64,000 nt of DNA from Symbiodinium natans (GCA_905221605.1 CAJNDS010002327.1:297997-361996), one strand, 5' to 3'. Shown: positions 32,955-45,263, numbered from the stretch's first letter. The notes: generated by a model from the letters alone, not told the origin. Numbers and translations are program-made.

Positions 32955-33949
32955 GTGTCGCTTCACCTCTGACGACTTATAGGGACTTGTCCATGTTTTC
33001 CATGTCTTGCGACGGTGAGTGCGCGTGCGTGCGTGCGCATGTAGACTTGGTGCTGCCACTTCATTGATGTCCGCTGGAATGGAACCGTTAGATGCAGAGA
33101 TATTTCCTGGGTGGAATCCTAAACTGCCCCAATTGTCCGAACCCTGAGCTCTGAAAATAGAAAAGCATTAAACAAGCCCCCAAAGCCCACAAAACCCTAA
33201 AGCAGTACTAGTACCACCCGCCATTCCGAACATCCCCGTATTCAATGCGACATATTGGCGGCGGGATACCAGGGCGATGGGCAAAACAAGTTGCAACAAG
33301 AGAAGTCACAAACCTGGTTGCACGAGCATCGCCAAGATCCACTGCTCTGAGGGGTGAACAGTTACAATCCCAATTGACCTGAAGCCGGGCCTCCGGGCCT
33401 CCGTGACAGCCGCACCAGGCGTAAACCCAGCCTGGGGATGGGGGGGGTTTGTAAGGCACCAGCCGCCAAGGAATGTCAAGGAATGTCACAAGAGGCCCCC
33501 CTTTTAATAGTCTTTGCACATGTGACGCACAAAGCATAAACAAGCTTTTTTCACAAAATGCAACAGTTGCCAGATTCCTCTGCACGAGCATCATGCTGAT
33601 CAGTATGGGCACCGCGCCATGAAACGTATGTTGGTTTTGCGAGACAGCCAGCTGCCAGGACCTGCGTCGGATCGTCAGTCCACCACGGGATGGCGGCGCA
33701 TCACCAAATCGTCACTCAGATTCAGCTGAGCATGTTTTGACTACTTTAGGGAGACGCAGCAGGGCTCAATTTCGGCAAATTGCAGACTTCAACTTGAATG
33801 CTCCTGAGAAACCTAGCCTACACTCAGAGGGCCACGTCTGACATAGCTTTGCATGTCACTTGTACATTGGGATGCATTTGAATTTGTTCCCCACCCTCGG
33901 TGTGGGTTGTTAGATTTTAGACGCAACTCTTCTCCTCGCCCGACCATGC

Positions 33950-34055
33950 CAGCCCAACCCCAGAGTGCCCAACCCCAGAGTGCCAGCCCCAGAGTGTCCC
34001 TGGAGTGCCCAACCCCACAGTGTTTCTGGAGTGCCCAACCCCAGAGTGTCCCTAG
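33950..34055. repeat. CCCAACCCCAGAGTG minisatellite
   Basis: About five imperfect copies of a 14-15 bp unit, with variants CCCCACAGTG and TTTCTGGAGTG. From 32955 to 34603 I see no supported exon. A minus-strand open frame at 33208-33612 has no supporting evidence. Confidence 0.85.
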
Positions 34056-34603
34056 AAATAATTCCTAGATTCCAGGCGGCATTCTAGGTATCCCACGAGG
34101 TGCTTGAGTACAAACCTAGCACATTTCACTTTTGACCTGCCCTGGGGCATCATGTGCAGGACAATATTGTTGGCACTCATGCGAACTTGGCATGAGCTCA
34201 CCCAAGGTCTGGATTTGGAGGAGACCGTCTTTATCCGTCTTTGTTTCAAAGCTTGCAAACAATGAAGCCGCGCAGCGACGCCTTGTCCAGCACATTACGC
34301 TCATTAGGCCGACTCCGAAGCGGTAGTCTGGCAAAGCGAAACCTTATTATGAAGCGTGAGAGAAATGCCCACCCTCCGACTCATGACCGATCATTGTACA
34401 CTTCGAAGTTGTTGTCTTTCTGATACGATGGGGCAGGATGCCTTCACCTTGGGCAGCCCATCCAGTCCTTTGCCAGCCGCGGTACCGTCCTCATCAAAGG
34501 AAGTGAGTCCTGACTGTGGTGAGCAGTGGTGAGTACCGTTCTTGACTTAGTCACTTGAGCTTGACTCCAGTGATGACTGCGACAGCCTCTCCCGATTGCT
34601 AAG

Positions 34604-34645
34604 CTGCGCAAAGCTGAGCAGGATGTTGGTGCACTGAGGGCTGAG
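34604..34645 (+). CDS. coiled-coil mini-exon
   Basis: This 14-codon, phase-0 exon lies between GCTAAG and a GC donor (GCGTGG). It encodes LRKAEQDVGALRAE, a helix-forming heptad-like pattern. The minus strand is also open over 34547-34915 and gives a plausible Ser-rich sequence, so strand choice rests on splice sites and neighbours. Confidence 0.45.
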
Positions 34646-34972
34646 GCGTGGTACGCTTTGCATTGCCTTTGCCAAAAGAGTACATCTCGACTTGCCAACA
34701 AGGCCATCGTATACTAGGAAGTATTGCCCCTCTGTCCCTGGTGTAGCTCGTGTAGTTCTGCCTTCGTCAGTTGCGTCATAAAGTCCGTACAAATTGCGCA
34801 CACTGCGCGAAGGCTTTCGATTCCTTCGCAGAAGCTGACTCCGAGGCATTTCACGTCTTTGGCGACCACCCATATGCAACATTATGCAACGCTTGTGGAG
34901 GCTTCTTGTACTCACCCTTGGGACTTTGGGCAGGCCTCAGCCCCAAGCAGCCCAGCAGCCCAAGATGCGCGG

Positions 34973-35011
34973 TGCCTGGATGTGCCTGGATGTGCCTGGA
35001 TGTGCCTGGCT
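34973..35011. repeat. TGTGCCTGGA 10-bp tandem repeat
   Basis: Four consecutive near-perfect copies of a 10-bp unit. Confidence 0.9.
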
Positions 35012-35197
35012 CCAGGGTTAGAATGGGCCGCCTTCAGATGTCCTCAGAATGTCTATGAAGTCGTTGTGATCGCCTGCCTAGGCGAGTCTAGCCGCCTAGC
35101 CATGCCAGAGAACTCTGGATCCTGATATATGCTATTGAAAGCATAGTTCTGCCAACAACGCATCAGAGATGATGCGATAATAACTTGTCAGAATCAG

Positions 35198-35300
35198 AAA
35201 CGCCGCCTGAATCCATGTTCGGCGAGCACATCCTAGAGCCCAAGGCCTTCGCATCATTGATGACAGGAGGAGAACGTCTTAACGCCATGCAGAAGCTCAG
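35198..35300 (+). CDS. exon of an unrecognised gene
   Basis: The exon follows TCAGAATCAG and encodes PPESMFGEHILEPKAFASLM, then a Gly/Glu/Arg-rich helix-like segment ending MQKLR, before a GTCTCC donor. The translated mix of acidic, hydrophobic and basic residues looks like genuine coding sequence. Family unknown. From 35301 to 36803 I see nothing supportable. Confidence 0.55.
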
Positions 35301-36803
35301 GTCTCCACATTGTGGAAGCATCCGCGGGTCCCAGGGCCATCAAGGGCCCGTAGAATCCCGTTTCAATAGTCCGCGTCCTCTTGTGGAAGGTGGAAGATCG
35401 CGCGCGCAAGCGGTCTAGTTTCCAAGCACAGCTATAGTTGCTTCATCGTTGGGTCCATCCATTCTTTGTCAATCGGTGAACGAATCCTGGCTTGTCACTT
35501 CTTCTGGTGACTACTGTAATGGGCAGCAGAATGATGCTGTAGACGACATTCTGAAACACGTTAGCTAAAGAGGCTGGTTTTGTCGGTGTTGGGCATGAGG
35601 CATGACTACCATGCAGCGTTCTTGCTTAATCGCGCAGCTTGCAAGCATTGCCGAGTCGACCGGTACAAGCACATGCAGCCTAAGTAGCAAACATGTGCTA
35701 AATTGCAAGTTGTGGCATACCATACCACTGAAGATCATCTGAACTCTGAACCTTCAATCCCCGGCTGCTTAGGCCACTAGCCTGGGCAATCCGAAGCAGA
35801 AGGCAGCTAGGGCTTACCTTGTCAGCGCATTTTGCATGGCAGCCTTTGCGTGAGAAGTTGCTTGAAGATGTTTTCGGGCCGTCGTGGTTCTACCACAGAA
35901 GCAGACGGACATAACTGTGAACAACCCCACGTTCGGTCAATGTGAGGTATGTGTTTCGACTTAAAGCACGGCTAACGTTGCGCAACGGTCGAGGCGCAGC
36001 CAGCGCGGCGCGCCGAGAGTTTTGCTAGAATGCAGGCCGAGGCCGTCGATGCTAGCATTTGCCAGACCATGCAAGACCAATTTTTCGATGGCCCTTTCAT
36101 TGGTGTGGGACCATGGAAGAGTCTCAAGAAGCCATGACATGCTATAAAGCAGCACGCAGGCACGAGCCAGGGCAAAAGCCACAACAACTCCAAAGGCCAA
36201 GGCAGCTGCATGACGTTCCGGTACATTGATGCTTGACTATGTTTTTGTTCAGACATTGTTCAGAAGTAATTTCTCAACATCCCTTCATCCGAACGGGGTC
36301 GCACCAGGCTTGCAGTTGGAGGGGTTGACGGTGGGAGGGGGAGGCCTCGTGTCCAAGATAGCAAATCACGTCCTGCACATGAGATGGACAGGTGGTATAT
36401 TCACATCAAAATAATTTACCTGGCCAACACTGGCGCACCTCTTCAACAGCGCAGTGAAAGCTGATTCTATTCTATAGGGACTAGTTTTAGGCATACACCA
36501 GGTGACTTAACGGCTTGAAGCTCAAGCCAGCAGTCCAAATCCAGAAGTTTCCACATCCAGAGGCAATTGCCAGCGGTCCAACAGTTCAGTTCTAGAACTT
36601 CCGGAAAGGGAACAGCAAACAAGGAACAAATAGGCAGCTACCGCCTTCTTCTCCCAGAGAGGTTCAGACGGTTTCAGAATGCGTTCATATTTCGAGTTTC
36701 GCGTTTCGACGAGCCAGCTGGACCAGGATGGTGCAGGGTCGTACGAACTCCAGTAAGCATCCCCACACGGCGTGTGAGGGTGAAGCATGCTTGTGAAATT
36801 CAG

Positions 36804-36956
36804 GCAGTTCGGCGGAATTCAGCTTGACGGAAATTTGGAAAGAAGAGAAGCTGTTCATTTTCACCTTGCTCGAAACTTGAAGAAATTTGTCAAGGCAAAA
36901 GAGGTTCCGCGGGACGCAAAAAAGAGAGAGGCAGGGGCTGCAAGCCGGCTGTGTAG
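36804..36956 (+). CDS. basic exon of an unrecognised gene
   Basis: The exon begins after AAATTCAG and reads FGGIQLDGNLERREAVHFHL, then a Lys-rich segment (LKKFVKAKEVPRDAKKREA), ending CR before a GTATGT donor. It may contain further small introns. No family recognised. Confidence 0.45.
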
Positions 36957-37213
36957 GTATGTGTGGTTGCAGCTCTCGGACGTTCTCAGATGCTCTCAGG
37001 CCTCCAGGTCTTCCTCACCCAGGCCCAGGAATGGAGGGTTGGTACTGCGTTCCCACTTTCTCCAAGCTCATCGATGGTGCGTCTTGGGTAGGACCGACAG
37101 AGGAAGCAGTCGCTCGGTGCCCAAGGCCAGGTCTTCATGTGCTTCCTCCTTCCAGTCCCAACACACCTCGAACGCATCTCCACATCCTGAACAAAAAACA
37201 ATGCAATTGAGCA

Positions 37214-37759
37214 ATGTTGAGACACTGCTGCATGGCCTGCATTAGACTGCAAGTGCAGGATCCCTTCGTTGCAACAAGTTGCTCCGACGTAAGATGCACG
37301 AAGGGGGAAGGTAATGGCGCCTGTAGGGAACCGTATGTCTTTTGGCATTCGTCAAAACTGCATGTATTGGAAACGTGCGCAAAATGCGCGTTGATCATGT
37401 CTTGGGGGCGTTGGAAACCGGCGGTTGTCAATCTGCTGAATCTCGTGCTGCGTCCGATGCTTGCTTCCCAGCGTCTTGCAAAGGCAAAAGCACACATCGA
37501 AGTTCCACTTCGGGCCGCTCCGGCAAACTTAATATGCCTTGTTGGGCTTGTTCGGTCAGATGTCATGAGTGGTAAGCCTATAGTGAAGCACGCTTTGCAG
37601 CAGAATTTGCGCTTCTTTGAGGTGCCCAAGGCTACAGCCAAAGCAGGCTCAGCAGCCAGCACGCCCAAGGCGCAAAACACTGACGCAGCTTTGCCGTCTA
37701 TTGTGTCAGTCAAACAGGAGAGAGTGTCGAAGTGGTTTTGGCCTCTGATGCATGAATAG
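37214..37759 (+). CDS. candidate 3' coding region with Ala/Lys-rich part
   Basis: A plus-strand frame stays open to TAG at 37757-37759. Its second half encodes LQQNLRFFEVPKATAKAGSA, then Ala/Ser/Thr/Pro-rich sequence and SVKQERVSKWFWPLMHE. AG|G acceptors and GC/GT donors inside it suggest it may really be several exons, for example one starting after CCCAAG near 37631. A long minus-strand frame overlaps (37135-37806) and cannot be excluded. Confidence 0.35.
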   Translation: MLRHCCMACIRLQVQDPFVATSCSDVRCTKGEGNGACREPYVFWHSSKLHVLETCAKCALIMSWGRWKPAVVNLLNLVLRPMLASQRLAKAKAHIEVPLRAAPANLICLVGLVRSDVMSGKPIVKHALQQNLRFFEVPKATAKAGSAASTPKAQNTDAALPSIVSVKQERVSKWFWPLMHE

Positions 37760-37856
37760 TCAAGGAAGGGATGACATGCTGGCAAGCTTGCAGCTTGTCT
37801 CTTCAAATAAAAGCACCGGAGTTGTCTTGCCCAGAGACTTAGATTTTCTGTCTATG

Positions 37857-38014
37857 TCTCCGTCACTGTCTCTCTTTCTCTCCCTCTCTATCTCTCTCTT
37901 TTTCTCTCTCTCTCTCTCTCTCTCTCTGTGTCTTTCTCATTCTCTCTCTCTCTCTCTTGCTATTGTTTTGTTTGTTTTCTTATCTCTCTCTCTCTCTCTC
38001 GTCTCTCTCTTTCT
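37857..38014. repeat. (TC)n-rich tract
   Basis: An imperfect TC dinucleotide array about 150 bp long with TTTCTC and TTGTTTTG interruptions. Confidence 0.93.
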
Positions 38015-38065
38015 CTATACACATTTAATTCATATCGCCTGCCAATTGCTTTTCTATATGTGATT

Positions 38066-38202
38066 GTGTATGTATGTTTGATTGTATATATACATATGGT
38101 ATATGTATATATGATGGTATATGTATATATGATGGTATATGTATGTATATGTATATATGCAGGTATATGTACAAAAAACATATATGTATATACGCATATA
38201 TG

Positions 38203-38233
<31 letters not shown>

Positions 38234-38447
38234 ATATGTATATATGTATATATGTATATATGTATATCTGTATGTATGTATATATGTATATCTGTATGTA
38301 TGTATATATGCATACATGTATGTATTTATGTATATATGTATATATGTATATATGTATATATGTATATATGTATATATGTATATATGTATATATGTATATA
38401 TGTATATATGTATATATGTATATGTGTATATATGTGTACATATGTAA
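38066..38447. repeat. TATATGTA 8-bp satellite-like array
   Basis: A long array of TATG, TATATGTA and TGTATCTG units. Its Tyr/Ile/Met/Val translations on both strands are repeat artefacts. Confidence 0.95.
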
Positions 38448-38545
38448 ATGTACGGAATATACTTAAACATATTTAAATACTTGTAAATATCTGTACATAT
38501 GTGTAAATATATGAAACTATGTGTAAACATATGTGCATATGTATA

Positions 38546-38665
38546 TATGTATTCATGCATTCATGTCTCCATGTATTCATGTAGTCATGTAGTCATGTAT
38601 TCATGTGTTCATGTATTCGTGTGTTCATGTGTTCATGTATTCATGTATTCATGCATACATGTAGG
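38546..38665. repeat. ATTCATGT 8-bp tandem array
   Basis: About fifteen degenerate 8-bp units (ATTCATGT, AGTCATGT, GTTCATGT). From 38666 to 40000 I see no convincing exon. Confidence 0.93.
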
Positions 38666-39999
38666 CAATATCGGGCAGCAAAAAACAATAAAACGTGTGC
38701 GGGCTTGTCGCTGCCCCCTTGCCTTCAATCCCAGCTAGGTCTCGAGGATTGGAGTGTAGCCCTAGTTGGGAGGCGGGACAGTGTAAGCGCTTAATTCACA
38801 TGAAGTAGATAGGTAAAACCATCGCATATTTTCAAAGGAATCAACGAATGAATGGTCACAAAGTACATTTGCTCGATGGGAAATCAAGGTGAGAAATATT
38901 GAATGATGAGTTCTCAACCAGAGACGATGGTTACAAGTCCCGGTATGCACATCTTAAGTGTAGCTTTGGGCGACCTCATACTCCTCCAAGCTCAGGATTT
39001 GTGAGGCTGTTGTGTGGTCGGCAGTTTTTCCTGCGGGGTGTGGCAAATACAAGACAGTGTAAGCTTACATCAAACCTCAGAAAGTTGACCCCCCACGAAG
39101 AGATGATTCTGTACATATGTATGATTCCTGCTGCCGGCCGGGAAGGCGACTACTCCACGGTCTGCCGTCACTACTCCTCGAGGCTGCATGGCAACCGGCA
39201 ATTGCATGACACAAAACACCTCGCACGGCACGCCGAAGTGTGGCTTCAGAACTGTGTATGACTTCAGGACTTCAGGACGCCCGAAACCCTAGAAAGGGAG
39301 AGCAGAAACCAAAACGGGGCGGCAAACCCTGAAGCCAAAACGATGCGGGGGTTGGCATGCCGTAGTCGACCCAAGCCCGAAAGGATGCATCAATACACCT
39401 TTCAACTCTAACAGACATCGTGCCTGAACCCAAATCGCAACGTTGGGAAAGGGTTACGCCAGCCCCTTCAAGTAAAAGCAACTCGGAACACAACTATAGG
39501 TTTTCGGAAGAATGGAGAGTTGGACCATGAAACCCAAAAGACGTGAACTGGCAAACCTCAAGCCCTATCCCAGTGAGGCCAACCTTTAGCATCCTTTAGC
39601 CATGTAGAACCCCAAAAGAGAACAAAGGAGCCGGGGTCCGAAAACGAGGGCGTGCTATGCACACTTCAGCAAGGTGTTTCGCATGGTGTTTCGCATGCTT
39701 TTCAGAGCTGTCAGGTGCCATGACTGCACCAAAATCGGCAAGCAAAGCACAGGCCTTGAGTGTCTGCGCCGATGCCCGCGTGAAATGCCTTCAGAAGTAG
39801 GAGTTTGGCAGGTTTCAGAGTGAACGACTACGTATATCGGAGCATGGGTTGAGCACTTGCACTGAGACTACCTGGAAACATGGTACGTATGAAGCTGGAT
39901 TAATGTCCTTGTGCAGTGCAGGGCGTTCTGCAAGCTCGACCGTGCGCGGATGCGTGTGTGAGTCTTTGCATAGTCTTTGCGTCTCTGTGTGTGTGTGTG

Positions 40000-40511
<512 letters not shown>

Positions 40512-40562
40512 GTGTTTGTGCGTTTGTGCTTGCATGATGTGTTTGCAATATTCTGGTGCCAG

Positions 40563-40966
40563 GCCAAAGCCAAGCCTAAAGCTGTGCAGCCAAAGTCCCC
40601 GGCCAAGTTGCAGGCCAAGCTGCAATCGAAACACTCAATTGTTGGAGAGTCTGACAAAACATGCCTTAAGGTGTACTTAGATCAGCGACAGCATCTCCCC
40701 CATGACGGCTCGTCGTCTCGCCATGGCACAACGAGCAGATAGCACATCACAGCACCTCTCCAAGCTGGGAGGTTCCATCCCGGAGCACCAGCCCATCACC
40801 TACACGTTCCAGGCGGTTTGTGTGAACTCGAACTTCTGGCAAAGTATGAACGCCGTAGTTGGACTTGACGCACGCTGTCTCACACGGTCAGGCCCATGGG
40901 GACACCAACATTTCCGCGTTCTCCCAGCAACGCCTCCAGCCCTGGGGCAACTGGGGGACTGGAGAG
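40563..40966 (+). CDS. first three exons of the Lys/Ala/Pro-rich gene
   Basis: 40563-40670 (36 codons) lies between GTGCCAG and a GTGTAC donor. 40753-40812 (20 codons, [20 protein letters not shown]) ends at a GC donor. 40892-40966 (25 codons, [20 protein letters not shown] and five more) ends at a GC donor (GCCCGA). Third positions are strongly G/C in these frames. The last exon has a competing Pro/Ser-rich frame. Confidence 0.55.
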
Positions 40967-42588
40967 GCCCGACCACGCTTGTGATGGATAGTGCTCAGGC
41001 ACTTTGCGTATGCTGGGGCTTTCGCAGGGCTCATCGTTTCCAAGCAGCTGAGATATGTCATGCAGAACGACAGTGCATGTGTGCCTTGTGAGTGCCGCCG
41101 GGGCCGACCCTCAGTGAGGAGGTCGCAAGCATCGCCGGTTGCCTCGCCAGCCTCTCCGAGCAGCTCACAATCCAGCCCGTTCCGCAGGCCGCGGTCTACA
41201 GCAATCACCAGTTAAATCATTCAGTTAGTGTGTAGAGCCGTTGACCGAAGCTTTGAATGTTAAATCACCAAGTTCCGCTGCTGAAATACTCGTACAAATT
41301 TGTACTAGCCGCGGCAGCTCCATCGTTGTGGTTTTGGAGCAGCACCCACAAGGCCCTACTTTCGGGGCCACACACGAGCCTCTCAGCGGTCTTACTGGAA
41401 GAGCAAGACGTCGTGGCGCCATGAGCGAGGAGGAAAAGGAGGTGGAGGAGGAGAAGTAGGAAAGGGGGATTTTGATGCGACCCAGCACGAGTGCGCCCAA
41501 GAAGTCCTCCTACCGACATCACGACCAGGAGTATGCACTGAAACATGGAAGTCCATTGAAGATCGTTGAAGTACGGCCCATGGCCATCATGTATCAAGCA
41601 TCATAGGAGTAGTTTCTGCTTCCTCACCGGCCCCCTTCACAGCTCCGAATGGCTTCGCTCTCCTGGCCACAGCATGTCTACGGGCTCGCTACAAGTAGTT
41701 CTCAATTTTGGGCTGTTTGGGTGCCCTGAAGGTCACCCAACGCTTCCTAGGCCCTGCCCAAGCAGAGGACAATCAGGGATGGCCAGTCTCATCGTGGATG
41801 CATCCCAAGCTACAGCCACCTGCAAGGCAGCGAGTTTCCGATGCAACAGCTGCCGGGCAAGGCATGCAAAGGCGAAGCCCCTGGAAAGTCGCAGCCGCGA
41901 AGGTCCTTGCCAAGACCACCGCAGCGAAGACCGCTGCCGAAGCTAAGGCCAAGGTCACCCGCCGTGAAGCGGGTGACCCAAAGGAAAGCAGCTCTCTCTC
42001 TCTCTCTCTCGAGTGTGAAAGTGTGTGTGAGGTCTTAACACCATCCATGTAAATGTGAGCCGCTGTTTTGGCCCTTCAAGCCAATCGATGTGCAAACGTG
42101 CAAGGACACTCACATTTTGGAGTTGGTTTCGTTTGACCCAAAACAGTTAGTTAGTAAACGCTTGCTGGTTCTTCGCACATTTTTTATCGTTTTTTGTGGA
42201 ATTGGGTCGGGTCCATTCCCATCACGAACCGGATCGAGAATCGGTTAACTCGAGGATCGCTGCGGCCAAAAGGCTTCCTGCGAATGCCGAGAGGAGCCTT
42301 GGGATGTTCTGTGAATTTTGTGCTTGCCTGGGAGCTGTGTTGCCAAGTTGCGAAACACGACAGCAGACGCTGTCCCATATTGAGGACACCTTCACCAGCT
42401 TTGTCTGCGTCACCCAAGAGCTCGGCTTCGAGCCCGTTCCAGACAAGGCTGATGAAACGTTGAAGCGATTCGCAGTGAAACGCTTGATTCAAATCACACA
42501 AGCCGAGGGCTGGCACTTGGCTTTAATGTATGACGATGGCTGCTGCGAAATCGGCAAATCTTTGGAGCATGTCCATGCTTTGGAATAA
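40563..42588 (+). CDS. gene with Lys/Ala/Pro-rich part, phase-0 exons
   Basis: Candidate exons, all phase 0: 40563-40670, 40753-40812, 40892-40966, 41119 to about 41187 (or to the stop at 41233), 41353-41415, 41732-41821, 41903-41983, and a 3' exon ending at TAA 42586-42588. The first encodes [20 protein letters not shown], and 41903-41983 encodes [20 protein letters not shown]. Such Lys/Ala/Pro runs resemble histone H1-like or other basic disordered tails, but the resemblance is compositional only. The last exon encodes a folded-looking Cys-containing segment ([18 protein letters not shown]). Whether all exons belong to one transcript is inferred from shared phase and strand. Confidence 0.5.
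41119..41235 (+). CDS. exon [12 protein letters not shown], possible terminal exon
   Basis: The exon follows CAGTGAG and reads [20 protein letters not shown], continuing to stop TAG at 41233-41235 unless a GC donor after VPQ is used (GCCGCG near 41188). G/C-ending codons dominate. A competing Ser/Pro/Arg-rich frame over 41070-41215 is also open. Confidence 0.5.
   Translation, partial: EVASIAGCLASLSEQLTIQPVPQAAVYSNHQLNHSVSV
41732..41983 (+). CDS. two phase-0 exons, second Ala/Lys-rich
   Basis: 41732-41821 (30 codons) follows CCTGAAG, encodes [20 protein letters not shown] and ten more residues, and ends at a GCAAGG donor. 41903-41983 (27 codons) follows GCGAAG, encodes the Ala/Lys-rich segment ending REAGDPK, and ends at a GA donor (GAAAGC). 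Each has an AG|G acceptor. Confidence 0.5.
42196..42588 (+). CDS. long open exon with stop, unrecognised
   Basis: This is one of the longer non-repetitive open frames in the window. It contains [16 protein letters not shown], a region with [18 protein letters not shown], and ends [16 protein letters not shown]...LEHVHALE then TAA. The true exon probably begins at an acceptor between 42240 and 42290 (for example after AATGCCGAG). Five Cys lie in the first third. No known family recognised. Confidence 0.55.
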   Translation: MELGRVHSHHEPDRESVNSRIAAAKRLPANAERSLGMFCEFCACLGAVLPSCETRQQTLSHIEDTFTSFVCVTQELGFEPVPDKADETLKRFAVKRLIQITQAEGWHLALMYDDGCCEIGKSLEHVHALE

Positions 42589-43899
42589 GCAAGGCGCCTA
42601 CACCTCCCAGAATAACAAGGCCTTGCAGCATTTACCTTGCGACAACAGCCATGACGTTGGGCCGATATCTGAAGCCTGAAGAGTCACCGGAGTAAGATTT
42701 ATCGATGGTCGAGCATCGCGCCAATCCATGCAATCCTTGAGCCCTGAGAAGGCCTCGAGGCAGTCCTACGAGGCCTCCGCCTATCTGGGATTTCGATGGT
42801 CCCAGTTGGTCTGTTCCAAAGAAGTTGGTTGTCGTCATACCATGCATGTGCTTTTGTAGGGTTTATGGGATTGTGATTTTTTGTTCGGCATGCAACATAC
42901 ATACACTTTTCTCAAGCTACTTTCTGTATGAGGCCTGTACGGGTATGTGATGTGTGAGATGAGATATTGCTTCGAGCAGAGCATGCACACTGATGGCTCA
43001 AGTTTCCAGAAAACAATCCGGCTCGAGGAAAAAAGGCCTCCGGTTGGTTGTTCGTAAAGCTATAAACGCACCCGCAGAACTCTGCACAAAGGTTTCGATT
43101 CGAAGGGTGGCTTGAGCCCCAAGGGGACTTGCGCTCCGGTGTGCATCGGGCAGGTCGAGTCCTGGCTCCTCCTCCTCACCTCGACCAAAAGGGTGCGCGG
43201 GCGATCGCGCAAGGGCACAGAATGGTATGGATGTGTCAGATGAACATTGGTGAACACACGAGCACAGGCACCACCATGTTGCTGGGTCTTCTTGAGAGTT
43301 AGTGGCTGGTAAGAGCTGGCGAAGACTTATTGAAAACTGAAGCAGTACCGCTGGCTAATTTTCCAATTTTCCTTACATAAGGCTACGATCAGACCCTCCC
43401 CCATTTCGGACTTGCACGAGGTTTGGCAATGGCAGCATGTCAGGGTATCAGCAGCGGAGCTTGATTGAAACCACTTCAAGCCCTTGTAGCGAGGCGACAT
43501 GACCTGGCAACGTCGAGCTAAGGAGTGGTAAAGAGTTACAGTTTAGAAACGACGTGGAACTGCCGTGAGTCTCTGAACAGCCTGGAGTTTTAGCGTTCTA
43601 GGAACGCGGGTTCTGTTTTGCCGACAAGCCCCCTGCTTTTTAGTCACATCTTACCACTCGCTATCTTCCGCCTGTTTGCATTCGTTTGCCTTTGTTTGCC
43701 AGTCCCTTGCAACGGCGCCCCCCTGGGCTACTGAGCGATGTCTCGCCTGCAACCGAGTGCAGAATGACCTCATGTCCTCAATGTGCCTGAGTGTGCCTGA
43801 GTGAAGTTTTTTTGAGTTGCCGACTGATGTGCAGCTATGTACGTGCTCGGGCTTCTAAGGTCGGAGGATGGTGTCATGGTTGACTCTCCTCGACAAGAG

Positions 43900-44055
43900 A
43901 TGCTTCTCCTGCAGCAAGAGGCCGTGCAAAGCTGGGAGCAGAATAGCAGAGCCGCAGTTCAACCGTTCAACCTGCTTGAATGCATGCTGGCACACTAGAA
44001 ATTGTGGGAAGCTCTGCAGGCCATGTGTGGGCTTACAGCTCAATTGCAGCTCAAG
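43900..44055 (+). CDS. Gln-rich helical exons
   Basis: 43900-43989 (30 codons) encodes MLLLQQEAVQSWEQNSRAAV and ten more residues before a GC donor. 44020-44055 (12 codons) encodes AMCGLTAQLQLK before a GC donor. Both are phase 0. The gap between them is only 30 nt, which is very short for an intron, so one boundary may be misplaced. From 42589 to 43899 I see no supported exon. Confidence 0.4.
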
Positions 44056-44314
44056 GCTAGCATGGCTAGAAGCATCTAAGAGCTGAAGATGTGATACTGC
44101 CTGCATTTTTGTATGCCAGGACATTCTGTAAGAGCTTAGGGAACGGGGCGTTCGTTTATCCCCAAGCTGAAAAAGACCAATGGCGGCAACAAGGAGGGCA
44201 CTTTGGCTTCAATGGTCTGTGAAAAGTCACGACAAAGACTCCGGGGCTCCTTAGACTCCTTTGCAAAGGCTGAGGGAAGCCTGAGAGAAGCATGGAAAGC
44301 GAGAGTCAAGGGAT

Positions 44315-44352
44315 CACTGTGAAAGTGCTGTGAAAGTGCTGTGAAAGTACTG
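44315..44352. repeat. GTGAAAGTGCT 12-bp tandem repeat
   Basis: Three copies of a 12-bp unit. Confidence 0.9.
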
Positions 44353-44414
44353 TGATTGAGATTGCGGTATACTGCTATATTGGGTACTTCAGTGCCCTAC
44401 AACACTGCCTTGAG

Positions 44415-44551
44415 GTCGAGGACCGCCTCGGGCTCCCGCAGCTGCCACTGAGGGCCTACCCTATCCTCGTACCGAACAACTCGCACTACTCGCACTTGAC
44501 ATCGTTTCTGGCCCAGGAGACGTGCTCTCAAACACTGCAGGTCGTGCAGGC
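44415..44551 (+). CDS. two short candidate exons
   Basis: 44415-44453 (VEDRLGLPQLPLR) follows GCCTTGAG and ends at a GC donor. 44517 to 44540 or 44551 (ETCSQTLQ, optionally VVQ) follows GGCCCAG and ends at GTCGTG or GCATCT. Both are phase 0. The whole interval is also one open frame, so splitting into exons is an inference. Confidence 0.35.
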
Positions 44552-44631
44552 ATCTGCAAACACTTGCACGAGTCTGGCCAGCTGCCGCTCGCTCTAAGCA
44601 CTCTAGGACCATAGGACTCGTAGATAGAAGG

Positions 44632-44865
44632 TTGCTGGCAGAGCCATGCAGAGCCCTTGATGGAACAGCTCTGTCGAAAGACCATGTGTACACAGCGCTG
44701 CTTGCAAGCATTGCTCAATGTTGTTTACTGATGTTTGCTGGAGTGTTTTTGCTCCTTTCGGCCTTACACGTCCACCTCGACAAATGCACGGACCCTCGGC
44801 CGAAGGACCAACACTCAGAAGAGGCACACGAAGAGCAGAAGAACCACGTGGAATGTGAAACATGA
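44632..44865 (+). CDS. candidate exon with a membrane-like segment
   Basis: The open frame reads CRALDGTALSKDHVYTALLA, then a hydrophobic stretch (IAQCCLLMFAGVFLLLSAL) long enough to span a membrane, then a charged tail rich in Glu, His and Lys with stop TGA at 44863-44865. A C-terminal tail-anchored protein is one reading. No family recognised. Confidence 0.4.
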   Translation: MLAEPCRALDGTALSKDHVYTALLASIAQCCLLMFAGVFLLLSALHVHLDKCTDPRPKDQHSEEAHEEQKNHVECET

Positions 44866-45263
44866 AGCGCCATGAAGTTCCGACTTTAAGCTGACACCAA
44901 AAGATGCCCGCCATGAAGGTGGAGACCTCGATGATTGTAGGCCTGAAAATCCCCAGAGCACAAGCCCTGTAAGAGGTGCCAAAGTTGAATATGAAGCCCC
45001 CTATCCTGAATCCCTTTGACCCAGTTCTGCAGGTTCACAAACTCGTCTAACACGTCCTGACACAGACATTGAGATAATGTCTACAGAAGCCTCAAGCTTC
45101 AGCCTCAACCGTCGCCTGACAGAGAGAGGAGAGTAGCAAGTGGGCAGCAAGAGGCCGTCACGCAGTGCACAAGTTCGGATCAGAATCCAAGGGCCTCCGG
45201 AGCTTGGGATGTCCAAAGGGCCGCTAACTCATGATTAATTCATGTCATCTCGATCAACTCCAG

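Noticed and set aside
37135-37806. 223-codon minus-strand open frame
   Set aside because: It mirrors a plus-strand frame with better splice sites and composition. It lacks any recognised motif.
37928-38560. Tyr/Ile/Met-rich frames resembling membrane proteins
   Set aside because: Repeat translations of TATATGTA units.
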